Shown here: positions 8,053 through 16,551 of the stretch, in pieces
How the letters are laid out: each line of letters begins with the position of its first letter
How positions within the stretch are numbered: the stretch's first letter is position 1
Assembly: GCA_965222335.1 (NCBI GenBank)
Contig: OZ244944.1
Location: 3,658,001 to 3,722,000, forward strand
Length of the DNA: 64,000 nucleotides
Source: G965222335 sp965222335
Lineage (GTDB): Bacteria > Pseudomonadota > Gammaproteobacteria > Pseudomonadales > Halieaceae
Direction: 5' to 3'
Notes under the pieces: generated by a model
Told to the model about the DNA's origin: nothing
Database searches by the model: none
Seen by the model: only the letters and a program-made list of their open reading frames with translations
Translations under genes and position numbers: made by a program

Positions 8053-9623
8053 GCCCGCTCTCCCGCCTTGCCGTATGTGGCCTGGTGCGCCATACGCAGT
8101 TCACGCTTGAGGATTTTCCCGGAGGGGTTGCGCGGCAGGTCATCGGCGAAGATGATTTTCTTGGGCACCTTGAAGCCCGCCAGGCGTGACTCACAGTGCG
8201 CGATAATGGCGGCCTCCGACAGCGAGGCGCCCTCGCGACTCACAACGACCGCGGTGACGGCTTCAATCCAGCGGGGGTGGGGCAGGCCGATGACGGCGAC
8301 CTCGGCGACACCCTCCACCTGGTACACGGTTTCCTCGACTTCCCGGCTGCTGACATTCTCGCCGCCACTCTTGATCATGTCCTTTTTGCGATCGACGATG
8401 GTGAGGTAGCCCTCCTCGTCCAGGGTCGCCAGGTCACCGCTGTGGAACCAGCCGCCGGTGAAGGCCTCGGCGGTTTTCTCCGGGTTGCGGTAGTACTCGC
8501 TCAATAATTGCGGAGAGCGATGCACCACCTCGCCGATCTCGCCGACAGCCACATCCTCGCCACTGTCATCGACCACCCGGGTTTCCACGTGCAGCACAGG
8601 TTTGCCCGCGGACCCCGCCTTGCGCAGCTGGTCTTCGGGTTTGAGCACCGTTGCCACCGGTGCGATCTCGGTCTGCCCGTAGAGGTTCCACAGCTGCAGT
8701 GCGGGGATGCGCTCGCCGATTTCCCGTAGCACTTCAACCGGCATGATCGAGGCGCCGTAGTAACCCTTGCGCAGGGCGGAGAGGTCGGTGCGATCGAGGG
8801 TCGGATCGCGCAACAGTGAGATCCAGACCGTCGGCGGTGCAAAGAACGAAGTGATGGCCTGTTCCTGCAATAGCCGCAACAGGTTCCCGGGGCTGTTGTC
8901 ATCGCAGATCACATTGCTGGTTCCCACTTGTATCCCGGGCCCCAGGAAACAGTCTAGCTGGGCGCAGTGAAACAGGGGCAGGGCGTGCAGCAGCCGGTCC
9001 TGTGACGCGACCTGGGCGTCGGCGATAATGCTGCCGTACTGCCAGAGCACCGCGGCGTGGCTTAACACCGCGCCCTTGGGCGCCGACTCGGTGCCGCTGG
9101 TGTAGATGATCTGTAACGGCGCCGCGCTGTCAATCGCTGGCAGCGTCGGCGGGGGCGGGCTGGCCGCGAGGCTATCCAGGGACAGCAGCCCCTCGGGCGC
9201 TTGCGTGCCCCAGTCGAGCCATACGAGGGTAGCGAGGGCCGGGCAGTGACTGGCTGCAGCCCTCGCCTTGTCCAACTCGCTCGGTCCGATCAGCAGCATT
9301 TTTGCCCCGCTGTGCTCAAGAATGTACGCGGACTCCTCGACATTGAGCATAAAGTTGACCGGCACCAGGATGGCGCCGAGGGCACTGGCTGCAAATCTGG
9401 CCGTGGCAAAGGCACTGGAGTTGCGCGACAGAATCGCCACGCGATCGCCGGGACCAATGCCCCCGGCCTGCAGGCCTCCGGCCACGCTCAGGCAGCGCTC
9501 CATGAATTCGGCGTAGCTCCAGCTGACATCGCCCTGCTGGATCGCCATTTTTTCCGGCTCGCGGGCGGCGGTCCGGCGCAATACTTCAAACAGGGTCTGC
9601 TGGCGCAGTTTCGCATTTGACAT
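8049..9623 (-). CDS. AMP-dependent acyl-CoA synthetase/ligase
   Basis: Activates a carboxylic acid to its CoA thioester through an acyl-adenylate. It has 524 aa from the ATG at 9623; a longer in-frame start lacks support. Motifs in order: the phosphate-binding IIYTSGTESAPKGAVLSH, the adenylate motif LYGQTE, the hinge GWFHSGDLATLDEEGYL with DRKKDMIKSGGEN, and the C-terminal catalytic Lys in NPSGKILKREL. The family covers medium/long-chain fatty acids, cyclohexanecarboxylate, cholate and aryl acids, so the substrate is open. It shares an operon with the CoA-transferase and is divergent from the Dabb/SDR/SnoaL genes at 9729-12185. Confidence 0.9.
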   Translation of the reverse strand: MSNAKLRQQTLFEVLRRTAAREPEKMAIQQGDVSWSYAEFMERCLSVAGGLQAGGIGPGDRVAILSRNSSAFATARFAASALGAILVPVNFMLNVEESAYILEHSGAKMLLIGPSELDKARAAASHCPALATLVWLDWGTQAPEGLLSLDSLAASPPPPTLPAIDSAAPLQIIYTSGTESAPKGAVLSHAAVLWQYGSIIADAQVASQDRLLHALPLFHCAQLDCFLGPGIQVGTSNVICDDNSPGNLLRLLQEQAITSFFAPPTVWISLLRDPTLDRTDLSALRKGYYGASIMPVEVLREIGERIPALQLWNLYGQTEIAPVATVLKPEDQLRKAGSAGKPVLHVETRVVDDSGEDVAVGEIGEVVHRSPQLLSEYYRNPEKTAEAFTGGWFHSGDLATLDEEGYLTIVDRKKDMIKSGGENVSSREVEETVYQVEGVAEVAVIGLPHPRWIEAVTAVVVSREGASLSEAAIIAHCESRLAGFKVPKKIIFADDLPRNPSGKILKRELRMAHQATYGKAGERA

Positions 9624-9728
9624 GGGCTGTGATCTCCGCGGAAGTGACGCTTGCCGGCGACCATCATAGCTGAGGATTGACGGACGCTTCACCGGCCATC
9701 ACTCTAGCACCTAAAGGCACCAGATCGG

Positions 9729-10808
9729 ATGCCCGTTGCGGTCTCGGGGAGGAAGCCGTTGATCATCGTCCAGGACAAGATAGTAGTCGACGCGGAGCAC
9801 CTGGGGTCGCTGCTGGCGCTGGTAGACGAATCCTACAAGCCCGGGGCGGCGCAAAGGGGACTGCGCTGGCAAAGCTGTGAACTGTCGCCACCGGTGTTGA
9901 CCTCGGAGGCGCCGACCACCCTGTGGGTGCGTTGGACAGTACCGGATGTGGAGTGCTGGTGGTTGATGCGCGCGCAGTCGGCGTCGCCTGATGTGATTGC
10001 GTTCTGGGGCGCTGTGGATGCCCTGTGTCACTCCCGCCAGCGCACTTACCTGGCCGCGGTTGGCGCCGCCGCGCCGCCACCGCCGCCGGTAGCGGACACC
10101 GCTGCGGTTACCACCCGGGGCTATCGGGTCACGGCGCAGCTGGCGCTGAAGTCGCCGGAGAGCGAGTCGGTCGCGCAGCTGTTGCAAGCGCTGTCGGGGG
10201 AACTACCCGGGCTTGAGCACAGCAGCCTGCAGCGGAATCTGGCGCCAGAGTATGCGGCGGGCCACGTGACCTGGGATCTGCTGTTTGCGCATGCGGATGC
10301 TGCTGCCGGCGCCCAGGACAGTGATGTATGGCGAACTCGGGTTGCGCCGGCACTGGAAAGGCACTGCACTGCGGTTCATGCCCTGGGCCTGGAAACTATC
10401 GGCGGAGGCATTCGCGATCCCGGGATTGCCGAGGGCATCAAGCGCACAGCGTTTTTCCGTCTCTTGCCGGGCTGCGATCCGGACACTGCGGCGCAATTCG
10501 AGCGCGACCTGCTGGCGATGCCGCGGCACATCCCCGAGATTATCAATTGGCGACTGACACGAGCGCAGCCTGCGGCCTTTGATGCTGCAGGCGTCGCCCC
10601 CTGGACCTACGTCTGGGAGCAGGAGTTTGCCTCCCTGGAAGGTCTCACTGGCCCCTACATGACCCACCCGCACCACTGGGCCTATATCGACCGCTGGTTC
10701 GATTTGGAATCCGGCGCGCAGGCGGTGGATAACGAGCTTTCGCACGCCTTCAGCCCGCTGCCGACAAGTGTGTTGGGGCGAGAACTTGTGCCGGATGCTG
10801 AAGCATAA
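9729..10808 (+). CDS. Dabb (alpha/beta-barrel) domain protein with unknown N-terminal domain
   Basis: 359 aa. The C-terminal third (FFRLLPGCDP... through LEGLTGPYMTHPHHWAYID...) has the pattern of the Dabb ferredoxin-like dimeric barrel, including HPHHW and a long terminal helix. The N-terminal half begins with a short strand (PLIIVQDKIVVD) and contains LWVRWTVPD and WGAVDAL-like segments that may be a degenerate barrel, separated from the rest by a poly-proline hinge (AAAPPPPPVAD). I do not recognise this N-terminal module. It is first in a rightward set with an SDR and a SnoaL-like protein, divergent from the acyl-activating pair, which suggests a role in the same pathway. The exact start is uncertain. 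Confidence 0.7.
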   Translation: MPVAVSGRKPLIIVQDKIVVDAEHLGSLLALVDESYKPGAAQRGLRWQSCELSPPVLTSEAPTTLWVRWTVPDVECWWLMRAQSASPDVIAFWGAVDALCHSRQRTYLAAVGAAAPPPPPVADTAAVTTRGYRVTAQLALKSPESESVAQLLQALSGELPGLEHSSLQRNLAPEYAAGHVTWDLLFAHADAAAGAQDSDVWRTRVAPALERHCTAVHALGLETIGGGIRDPGIAEGIKRTAFFRLLPGCDPDTAAQFERDLLAMPRHIPEIINWRLTRAQPAAFDAAGVAPWTYVWEQEFASLEGLTGPYMTHPHHWAYIDRWFDLESGAQAVDNELSHAFSPLPTSVLGRELVPDAEA

Positions 10809-10832
10809 CTTCAACACAAAACGGAGCGCACA

Positions 10833-11702
10833 ATGGCGGGACTGCTAAACGACAAAGTCGCACTGGTCACGGGCGCCAGCCGCGGTATTGGCCGCGCCCT
10901 GGCGCAAAGGCTGGCGGCCGAGGGCGCCACGGTGGTGATCGCGGCGCGCAGCCTGGATACCGCGGGAGGCTATCCGGGTACCCTCAGCGAGACCGCGGCC
11001 CTGATTGAAAACAGTGGCGGTCGGGCGATACCCCTGGTGGCTGACCTGGAGAATGACGCCGACCTGCATTCACTGGTCCCCAGGGCGGTGCAGGCGGCCG
11101 GTGCCCTGGATATCCTGATACACAGTGGTGGCAAGGCGGAGTATGCGCCGGTCGTGGACATGGAGCCGGCCACTTTTGAGCGCACCCTGGGTCACTACCT
11201 GCGCGCGCCTTTCGCGCTCTACCAGCAGGCGGTTCCCCGGATGCGCGAGCGCGGTGGGGGCTGGATTGTGACCCTGGGTTCGGTCACGTCCCTGCCGCCC
11301 CCGCGCCCCTTTGATGATTTTTCCCGCCTCGGCGGGGCCACGGTATACGCGGCGGTCAAGGCCGCGGTGCATCGGATGACCCAGGGCCTGGCGGCGGAGT
11401 TACTGGCGGACAACATTGCCGTTAACACCCTGGCGCCGAGCACGGCGATCCGCACCCCCGGGGCGAGCGAGTATATCCCCGACGAGTACCCCACCGAGCG
11501 GATCGAGTATATCGCCGAGACCGGTCTTGCCCTCTGTCACCGACCCGCGAGCGAACGTACCGGCCTGACCGCCTACAGTCTGCATTTCCCGCTCCACCAC
11601 GGGATTCCGGTCTACACTCTGGACGGTAGTGAGCGGATTGCGGACCCGGAGCTGCCTGCCTACTGTCATCCCGATATCGTGGCCTCCGGGATGGGAAATT
11701 AA
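10833..11702 (+). CDS. short-chain dehydrogenase/reductase
   Basis: NAD(P)-dependent SDR of 289 aa, 24 bp after the Dabb gene. It has the cofactor motif VTGASRGIGRAL near the N-terminus, an ADLEND acidic patch, and an altered NNAG position reading ILIHSGGKAEY. The catalytic set is Ser in TLGSVTSLPP and Tyr-x-x-x-Lys in VYAAVKAAVHRM. The C-terminal 50 residues (SLHFPLHHGIPVYTLDG) are longer than in the minimal family. It probably oxidises or reduces a hydroxyl or keto group on the CoA-activated substrate of this cluster; this is inference from neighbourhood. Confidence 0.86.
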   Translation: MAGLLNDKVALVTGASRGIGRALAQRLAAEGATVVIAARSLDTAGGYPGTLSETAALIENSGGRAIPLVADLENDADLHSLVPRAVQAAGALDILIHSGGKAEYAPVVDMEPATFERTLGHYLRAPFALYQQAVPRMRERGGGWIVTLGSVTSLPPPRPFDDFSRLGGATVYAAVKAAVHRMTQGLAAELLADNIAVNTLAPSTAIRTPGASEYIPDEYPTERIEYIAETGLALCHRPASERTGLTAYSLHFPLHHGIPVYTLDGSERIADPELPAYCHPDIVASGMGN

Positions 11703-11750
11703 GGTCGAAGCATTTTAACTCGCCACCATACGGTCGGGAGGATCGTGCAG

Positions 11751-12185
11751 ATGGATATACAGGCACTCCGGGATGAGCGCGAGATTACGCGTGGGTTGTC
11801 ACTTTTTGCCCGGATTCTGGACACCAAGCGCTGGGATGACCTGGGAGAGGTGTTCGCCGCGGATGTCACCTTTGACTACGGCACCGGCGAGGAGCGCTCG
11901 GGCATGCAGGCCCTGCGTGACAATATGACGCGCTATCTTGATCGCTGTGGCAATACCCAGCACCTGATCGGCAGCATTCTGGTCGACGTGGCAGGTGATG
12001 AGGCCCAGAGCCTTGCCTACGTGCAGGCCCGTCACCAGGGAGCTGACGACCCCGCTGCGATCTACGATACCAACGGCGAGTACCGGGATCGCTGGGAGCG
12101 GCGTCCCGGGGGCTGGCGCATCGTGCGCCGCGACGCCGTGTGGTTGATGGCGTCGGGGGATCCCGCGACCATCGGCCTGGGCTGA
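11751..12185 (+). CDS. SnoaL-like (NTF2-fold) protein, BaiE/scytalone-dehydratase type
   Basis: A 144-aa cone-shaped NTF2-fold protein. The ATG at 11751 has a GGGAGGA ribosome site at ideal distance; the GTG at 11745 is too close to it. The opening helices (LFARILDTKRWDDLGEVF), ADVTFDYG, the conserved His in NTQHLIGSI and AYVQARH match the SnoaL_4 group, which includes bile-acid 7-alpha-dehydratase BaiE and related dehydratases. Candidate catalytic residues are Asp24, His71 and His95; the Tyr often found in the first helix is Phe19 here. The likely activity is dehydration or isomerisation of the cluster's substrate, by family and context only. Confidence 0.75.
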   Translation: MDIQALRDEREITRGLSLFARILDTKRWDDLGEVFAADVTFDYGTGEERSGMQALRDNMTRYLDRCGNTQHLIGSILVDVAGDEAQSLAYVQARHQGADDPAAIYDTNGEYRDRWERRPGGWRIVRRDAVWLMASGDPATIGLG

Positions 12186-12333
12186 CACCGCGGGCCGTGT
12201 CGCCTCCGGCCTGAACCAATGCCCGGCCGGACTGTTCCCCGGGGATACGCTCTTGTATCCTGCGTTTTCCCGCATGGCCGTTTAGTGTTTGTCTGCGGCT
12301 CGCCCCCTTTTTCCGCTGACAAAGGAATCATCC

Positions 12334-14484
12334 GTGAAACGTGGCATCGCGCTGTTATCTGTCCTCGGGCTGATCGTTGGTTTCTTCGCGCTGGGCTTTG
12401 ACGAGTACCTGACCCTCGCCAGCCTTAAACAAAGCCAGGCGCAGTTCGCGGCCTGGCGCAGCGAGTATCCGCTGATGGTGCCGGCGGCGTTTTTCCTGTT
12501 TTACGTGGCGGTGACCGCCCTGTCCCTGCCCGGCGCGGCCATTATGACGCTCGCGGCCGGCGCTCTGTTCGGGCTCTGGCAGGGCCTGCTGCTGGTGTCT
12601 TTCGCCTCCAGCCTGGGGGCCCTGCTGGCCTTCTGGGTCGCCCGCTTCCTGCTGCGCGATGCCGTGCAGGATAAGTTCTCGCAGCGCCTGGCGGCGATCA
12701 ACCGGGGTATTGAGCGTGACGGTGCCTTCTACCTCTTTACCCTGCGCCTGGTGCCCGTATTTCCATTTTTCGTGATCAACCTGGTGATGGGCCTGACCGC
12801 ACTGCGCAGCTGGACCTTCTACTGGGTCAGCCAGGTCGGCATGCTGGCGGGCACCGTGGTCTATGTGAACGCCGGTACCCAGCTCGGCGAAATCGAGCGC
12901 CTGGGTGACGTGGCGTCCCCGACCCTGCTCCTGTCCTTTGCCCTGCTGGGATTGTTCCCCTGGCTGGCGCGCTGGCTCCTGGCGGCGGTTAATCGCCGGC
13001 GGGTCTACCGTGGCTGGCAGCGTCCCAGGCGCTTCGACCGTAACCTGGTGGTCATCGGGGCCGGGGCGGGGGGGCTGGTCAGTGCCTATATTGCGGCGAC
13101 CGTCAGGGCCAAGGTGACCCTGGTTGAATCCCACAAGATGGGCGGCGACTGCCTTAACTACGGCTGCGTGCCCAGCAAGGCGTTGATCAAGAGCGCCAAA
13201 ATCGCGCACCAGATAAGGCACGCGGATGCCTATGGCCTGCAGCCCGCGGAGCCGCGGATGGACTTTGCCGCGGTCATGTCGCGGGTGCACCGGGTGATTG
13301 CGGACATTGAGCCCCACGACAGCGTCGAGCGCTACACCGGTCTCGGGGTGGAGGTGCTGGCTGGCCATGCGCGCATCGTCGATCCGTGGACCGTGGAAAT
13401 TGCCCTGAACGATGGCGGCAGCCAGCGCCTGACCACCCGCAGCATCGTCATCGCCGCCGGCGCGGCGCCCTTCGTGCCGCCCTTGCCGGGCCTGGAAGAA
13501 GTGGGTTGTCTCACCAGCGATACCCTGTGGGAAGCGCTGCGCGAGCGCAGCGAGGTGCCCCGGCGCATGGTGGTCCTGGGGGGCGGGCCGATCGGCTGTG
13601 AGCTGGCCCAGGCCTTTGCCCGCCTGGGGGCGGAGGTGAGCCTAGTGGAGATGATGCCGCAGCTGCTGGGTCGCGAAGATGCCGAGGTTGCTGAATTTGC
13701 GCGGCAGGCCCTGGCCGCCGACGGCGTCGAGGTGCTGACAGGACACAAGGCCCTGCGCTGTGAACAGGACGGTGAAGACAAGCGCCTGGTCGTGGAACGG
13801 GAGGGCGAAGAGCTGGCGATTCCCTTCGACGAACTGGTGTGTGCCGTGGGCCGCTCGGCGCGGCTCAGCGGGTACGGGCTGGAAACCCTGGGGATCGAGA
13901 CCGACCGCACGATTCGGACCAACGAGTACCTGGAAACCCTGTACCCGAACATTTACGCCGCCGGGGATGTGGCCGGTCCCTACCAGTTTACCCACACCGC
14001 CGCGCACATGGCCTGGTACGCATCGGTGAATGCCCTCTTCGGCCACCTCAAGCGCTTCAAGGTGGATTACAGCGTAATTCCCTGGGCGACCTTCCTCGAC
14101 CCCGAGGTCGCCCGGGTGGGCCTGAACGAAACCCAGGCCAGGGAGGAGGGCATTGAGGTTGAGGTCACGCGCTACCCGCTCGATGACCTGGACCGGGCCA
14201 TTGCCGACAGTGCCACGGCCGGTTTCGTCAAGGTACTGACGCCGCCGGGCAAGGACCGTATCCTCGGCGTCACCATCGTGGGTAGCGGGGCGGCCGAATT
14301 GCTCGCGGAATACGTGCTGGCCATGCGTCACGGCCTGGGACTCAACAAGTTGCTCGGTACTATCCACACCTACCCGACCATGGCCGAAGCCAACAAGTTT
14401 GCCGCCGGCGAGTGGAAAAAGGCGCACAAGCCGGAGTGGCTGCTGGCCTGGGTCGAGCGTTACCACAGCTGGCGGCGTGGCTGA
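12334..14484 (+). CDS. VTT/TVP38 membrane domain fused to FAD-dependent disulfide reductase
   Basis: Bifunctional 716-aa protein. The GTG at 12334, with AAGGA about 8 bp upstream, is preferred over the TTG at 12289. Residues about 1-225 form a DedA-like VTT/TMEM64 membrane domain with the conserved LPGAAIMTLAAGALFG and LRLVPVFPFFVIN loops. Residues about 240-716 are a class I flavin disulfide reductase related to MerA/Lpd, with FAD motif VIGAGAGGLVSAY, redox pair GGDCLNYGCVPSK, NAD motif LGGGPIGCELA and AAGDVAG. The dimer-interface motif reads IHTYPTMAEA, so the proton-relay His of lipoamide and glutathione reductases is Tyr. This architecture recurs in databases; its substrate is unknown. 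Confidence 0.88.
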   Translation: MKRGIALLSVLGLIVGFFALGFDEYLTLASLKQSQAQFAAWRSEYPLMVPAAFFLFYVAVTALSLPGAAIMTLAAGALFGLWQGLLLVSFASSLGALLAFWVARFLLRDAVQDKFSQRLAAINRGIERDGAFYLFTLRLVPVFPFFVINLVMGLTALRSWTFYWVSQVGMLAGTVVYVNAGTQLGEIERLGDVASPTLLLSFALLGLFPWLARWLLAAVNRRRVYRGWQRPRRFDRNLVVIGAGAGGLVSAYIAATVRAKVTLVESHKMGGDCLNYGCVPSKALIKSAKIAHQIRHADAYGLQPAEPRMDFAAVMSRVHRVIADIEPHDSVERYTGLGVEVLAGHARIVDPWTVEIALNDGGSQRLTTRSIVIAAGAAPFVPPLPGLEEVGCLTSDTLWEALRERSEVPRRMVVLGGGPIGCELAQAFARLGAEVSLVEMMPQLLGREDAEVAEFARQALAADGVEVLTGHKALRCEQDGEDKRLVVEREGEELAIPFDELVCAVGRSARLSGYGLETLGIETDRTIRTNEYLETLYPNIYAAGDVAGPYQFTHTAAHMAWYASVNALFGHLKRFKVDYSVIPWATFLDPEVARVGLNETQAREEGIEVEVTRYPLDDLDRAIADSATAGFVKVLTPPGKDRILGVTIVGSGAAELLAEYVLAMRHGLGLNKLLGTIHTYPTMAEANKFAAGEWKKAHKPEWLLAWVERYHSWRRG

Positions 14485-14494
14485 GAGCAAATCG

Positions 14495-14983
14495 ATGAGC
14501 GACAGGCCTGAAGCGGATGCCATGACCAACGGGGATGCCGAAGACCGGCGCTGGATGCAGCGTGCCCTGGCGCTGGCGGCGCAGGCCGGTGAACTTGGCG
14601 AAGTGCCGGTGGGCGCGGTGGTGGTGCGTGACGGCGAGCTCCTGGGGGAGGGCTACAACCAGGTGATTTCCGCGGCGGACCCAACGGCCCACGCGGAAAT
14701 CGTGGCCCTGCGCCAGGCGGCGCAGCGGGCGGGGAATTACCGCCTGCCCGGGACCCGCCTCTACGTGACCCTGGAGCCCTGCACGATGTGTGCGGGGGCC
14801 ATGGTGCATGCGCGGCTCGCGGAGCTGGTGTTCGGCGCCACCGAGCCCCGTGCCGGGGTCATCTGCAGCCGGGGCGCGCAGCTTGATGCGCCCTGGTACA
14901 ACCACCGCGTGCAGTGGCGTGGCGGCGTCCTCGCCGAGGCCAGCGGGAGCCTGCTGCGGGATTTTTTCCGCGCCCGGCGCTGA
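14495..14983 (+). CDS. tadA: tRNA-specific adenosine deaminase TadA
   Basis: Converts adenosine-34 to inosine in the anticodon of tRNA-Arg(ACG). 162 aa from the ATG at 14495; the ATG at 14522 is also possible. The zinc and catalytic motif HAEIVALR (His ligand plus Glu proton shuttle) and the PCTMCAGAM Cys pair are intact, as are the substrate-loop VPVGAVVV and YNHRVQW near the C-terminus. It begins 10 bp after the fusion gene, so it may be co-transcribed. It is convergent with mltF. Confidence 0.93.
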   Translation: MSDRPEADAMTNGDAEDRRWMQRALALAAQAGELGEVPVGAVVVRDGELLGEGYNQVISAADPTAHAEIVALRQAAQRAGNYRLPGTRLYVTLEPCTMCAGAMVHARLAELVFGATEPRAGVICSRGAQLDAPWYNHRVQWRGGVLAEASGSLLRDFFRARR

Positions 14984-14989
14984 GGCTGG

Positions 14990-16417
14990 CTAGAGGGCCC
15001 GCAGTATTCTGCCGCGCAGGGCCTCGGGCAGGTGGGGGGCGACATCCTGGGGCGGCTGCGGCTGGGCCACAGGGCTCGCCTGCCACTGCAGGATGCTGTA
15101 GTAGTGGCGAATGTTCTGCACGTAGCGCACGGCTTCCTGGCCCCTGGCATAGCCGTAGCGCGTGGTGCGATAAAACTCACGCTTCTGCAGCAGTGGCAGT
15201 CGCTGCATCACCTCACTCCAGAGATGGGGGTCGCCGCCCTGGCGATCTGTCAGTACCCGCGCATCTTCCAGGTGGGCCATGCCGATGTTGTAGGCCGCCA
15301 GGGCCATCCAGGTGCGATCCGGTTCGGCGATATCTTCCGGCAGCCGGCGTTTGATGTTCTTCAGGTAGCGGGCGCCACCGCGCAGGCTCTCGCGGGCGTC
15401 CAGGCGGTTGGCCACCCCCAGTTCCTCGGCGGTGGCATTGGTCAGCATCATCATGCCGCGCACGCCGGTGGGTGAGGTGGCCTGCGGGTCCCAGTGAGAC
15501 TCCTGATAGGCTACGGCGGCGAGCAGATGCCAGTCCATCTGGTACTCCTCCGCGGCCTCGCGAATGATCTCCTCGTACTGGGGCAGAATCGCGCGCATGT
15601 TCCGGGCGAAGGTGTGGGAGCCGATGCGGGTAACCACCGAAGCGTGCCCGAAATGCTGTTCCCGCAGCTGCGCGAGCAGGCCGCTGTCCTGGATCCGGGT
15701 AAAGAAGTCATTGATGGCCAGGGCCAGGGACTTGCTGCGGTCGCCGCCGGGGAGATACCACACGATGGGCTCTTCCGGTCCCAGCTCAAAGGCCTTGGCC
15801 AGCCGCGGATACAGGCTTTGCTGAATCCGGAACTCATTGCTGTCGAGTACGGCCAGGGTCGTGTCGCCACTGTCCACACGCTCCAGCAGTTCCATGGAGT
15901 CCGCCTCCTCCAGGGTTTGCCAGCGCAGCGCCGGGTGGGCGCTATCGCGCAGTGCTTCCAGGGTCGTGGCGTGACTGCTGTTGCTGAGCACCAGGACTTC
16001 GCGGTCGGCGAGATCGCCCAGGTTGCGGGGGCGGTCATTGCCGGTGCGGTAAATCACCAGCGGCGCGATCGTGGCGTAGGGGCGGGTGGGGACGAACTCC
16101 GCCTCGCGGTCCGGGGTGAGGCTCAGGCCGGCGGCAGCGATGTCCGCCTCCCCGCGCCGCAGGCGCCGGAACAGCGCCTCGATGCTGAAGGCGGGCTGTA
16201 TGGTCAGGCTGACGCCGAGCTCGGCGGCGAACAGGCTGGCGAGGTCGTATTCGAAGCCCGCGGCGCCGGCTTTATCCAGGTAGTAGGTGCTGGGGCTGTT
16301 CCGGGTGACCACGACCAGCTCTCCCTGCTCCAGGATCTCGCTGAGACGATCGCCGCGGGAGCAGCCGGCGAGCAGCCCAAGCAGTAGCAGTGACAGGGTC
16401 AGGCGATACAGTGTCAT
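14990..16417 (-). CDS. mltF: membrane-bound lytic murein transglycosylase F
   Basis: Outer-membrane-anchored lytic transglycosylase cleaving the MurNAc-GlcNAc bond of peptidoglycan with anhydro-MurNAc formation. The 475-aa protein starts with a lipoprotein signal (LLLLGLLAGCSRG, lipidated Cys). It continues with a periplasmic-binding-protein-like regulatory domain (about 30-265, GELVVVTRNSPSTYYLDKAG onward). The SLT domain has catalytic Glu in AVAYQESHWDPQA and the GVRGMMMLTNATA motif. It is somewhat shorter than the E. coli protein (518 aa), mostly at the C-terminus. It is divergent from purL, the same arrangement as in many gammaproteobacteria. Confidence 0.93.
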   Translation of the reverse strand: MTLYRLTLSLLLLGLLAGCSRGDRLSEILEQGELVVVTRNSPSTYYLDKAGAAGFEYDLASLFAAELGVSLTIQPAFSIEALFRRLRRGEADIAAAGLSLTPDREAEFVPTRPYATIAPLVIYRTGNDRPRNLGDLADREVLVLSNSSHATTLEALRDSAHPALRWQTLEEADSMELLERVDSGDTTLAVLDSNEFRIQQSLYPRLAKAFELGPEEPIVWYLPGGDRSKSLALAINDFFTRIQDSGLLAQLREQHFGHASVVTRIGSHTFARNMRAILPQYEEIIREAAEEYQMDWHLLAAVAYQESHWDPQATSPTGVRGMMMLTNATAEELGVANRLDARESLRGGARYLKNIKRRLPEDIAEPDRTWMALAAYNIGMAHLEDARVLTDRQGGDPHLWSEVMQRLPLLQKREFYRTTRYGYARGQEAVRYVQNIRHYYSILQWQASPVAQPQPPQDVAPHLPEALRGRILRAL

Positions 16418-16442
16418 GCCCGCATTCTAGCGGTAACGTGCT

Positions 16443-16480
16443 GCCTGCCGACAGGCATAATTCCCGCTTTGCGGGCAGGC
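16443..16480. other. dyad-rich mltF/purL intergenic segment
   Basis: GCCTGCC at 16443-16449 is complementary to GGCAGGC at 16474-16480 and encloses a smaller CCCGC-TTT-GCGGG hairpin. A plausible weak purL promoter follows (TTAACG 16487-16492, 17 bp, TACAAT 16510-16515). I see no clear PurR operator. Confidence 0.35.
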
Positions 16481-16551
16481 TTGCAGTTAACGGCGGGCAA
16501 TGAATACAGTACAATGCCGCGTTTCCCGAAGACCTTCCCCGGAGCCTCACC

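Noticed and set aside
12355..13368. 337-codon minus-strand frame opposite the VTT-reductase fusion
   Set aside because: Antisense shadow with no recognisable domain; the plus strand is unambiguous.
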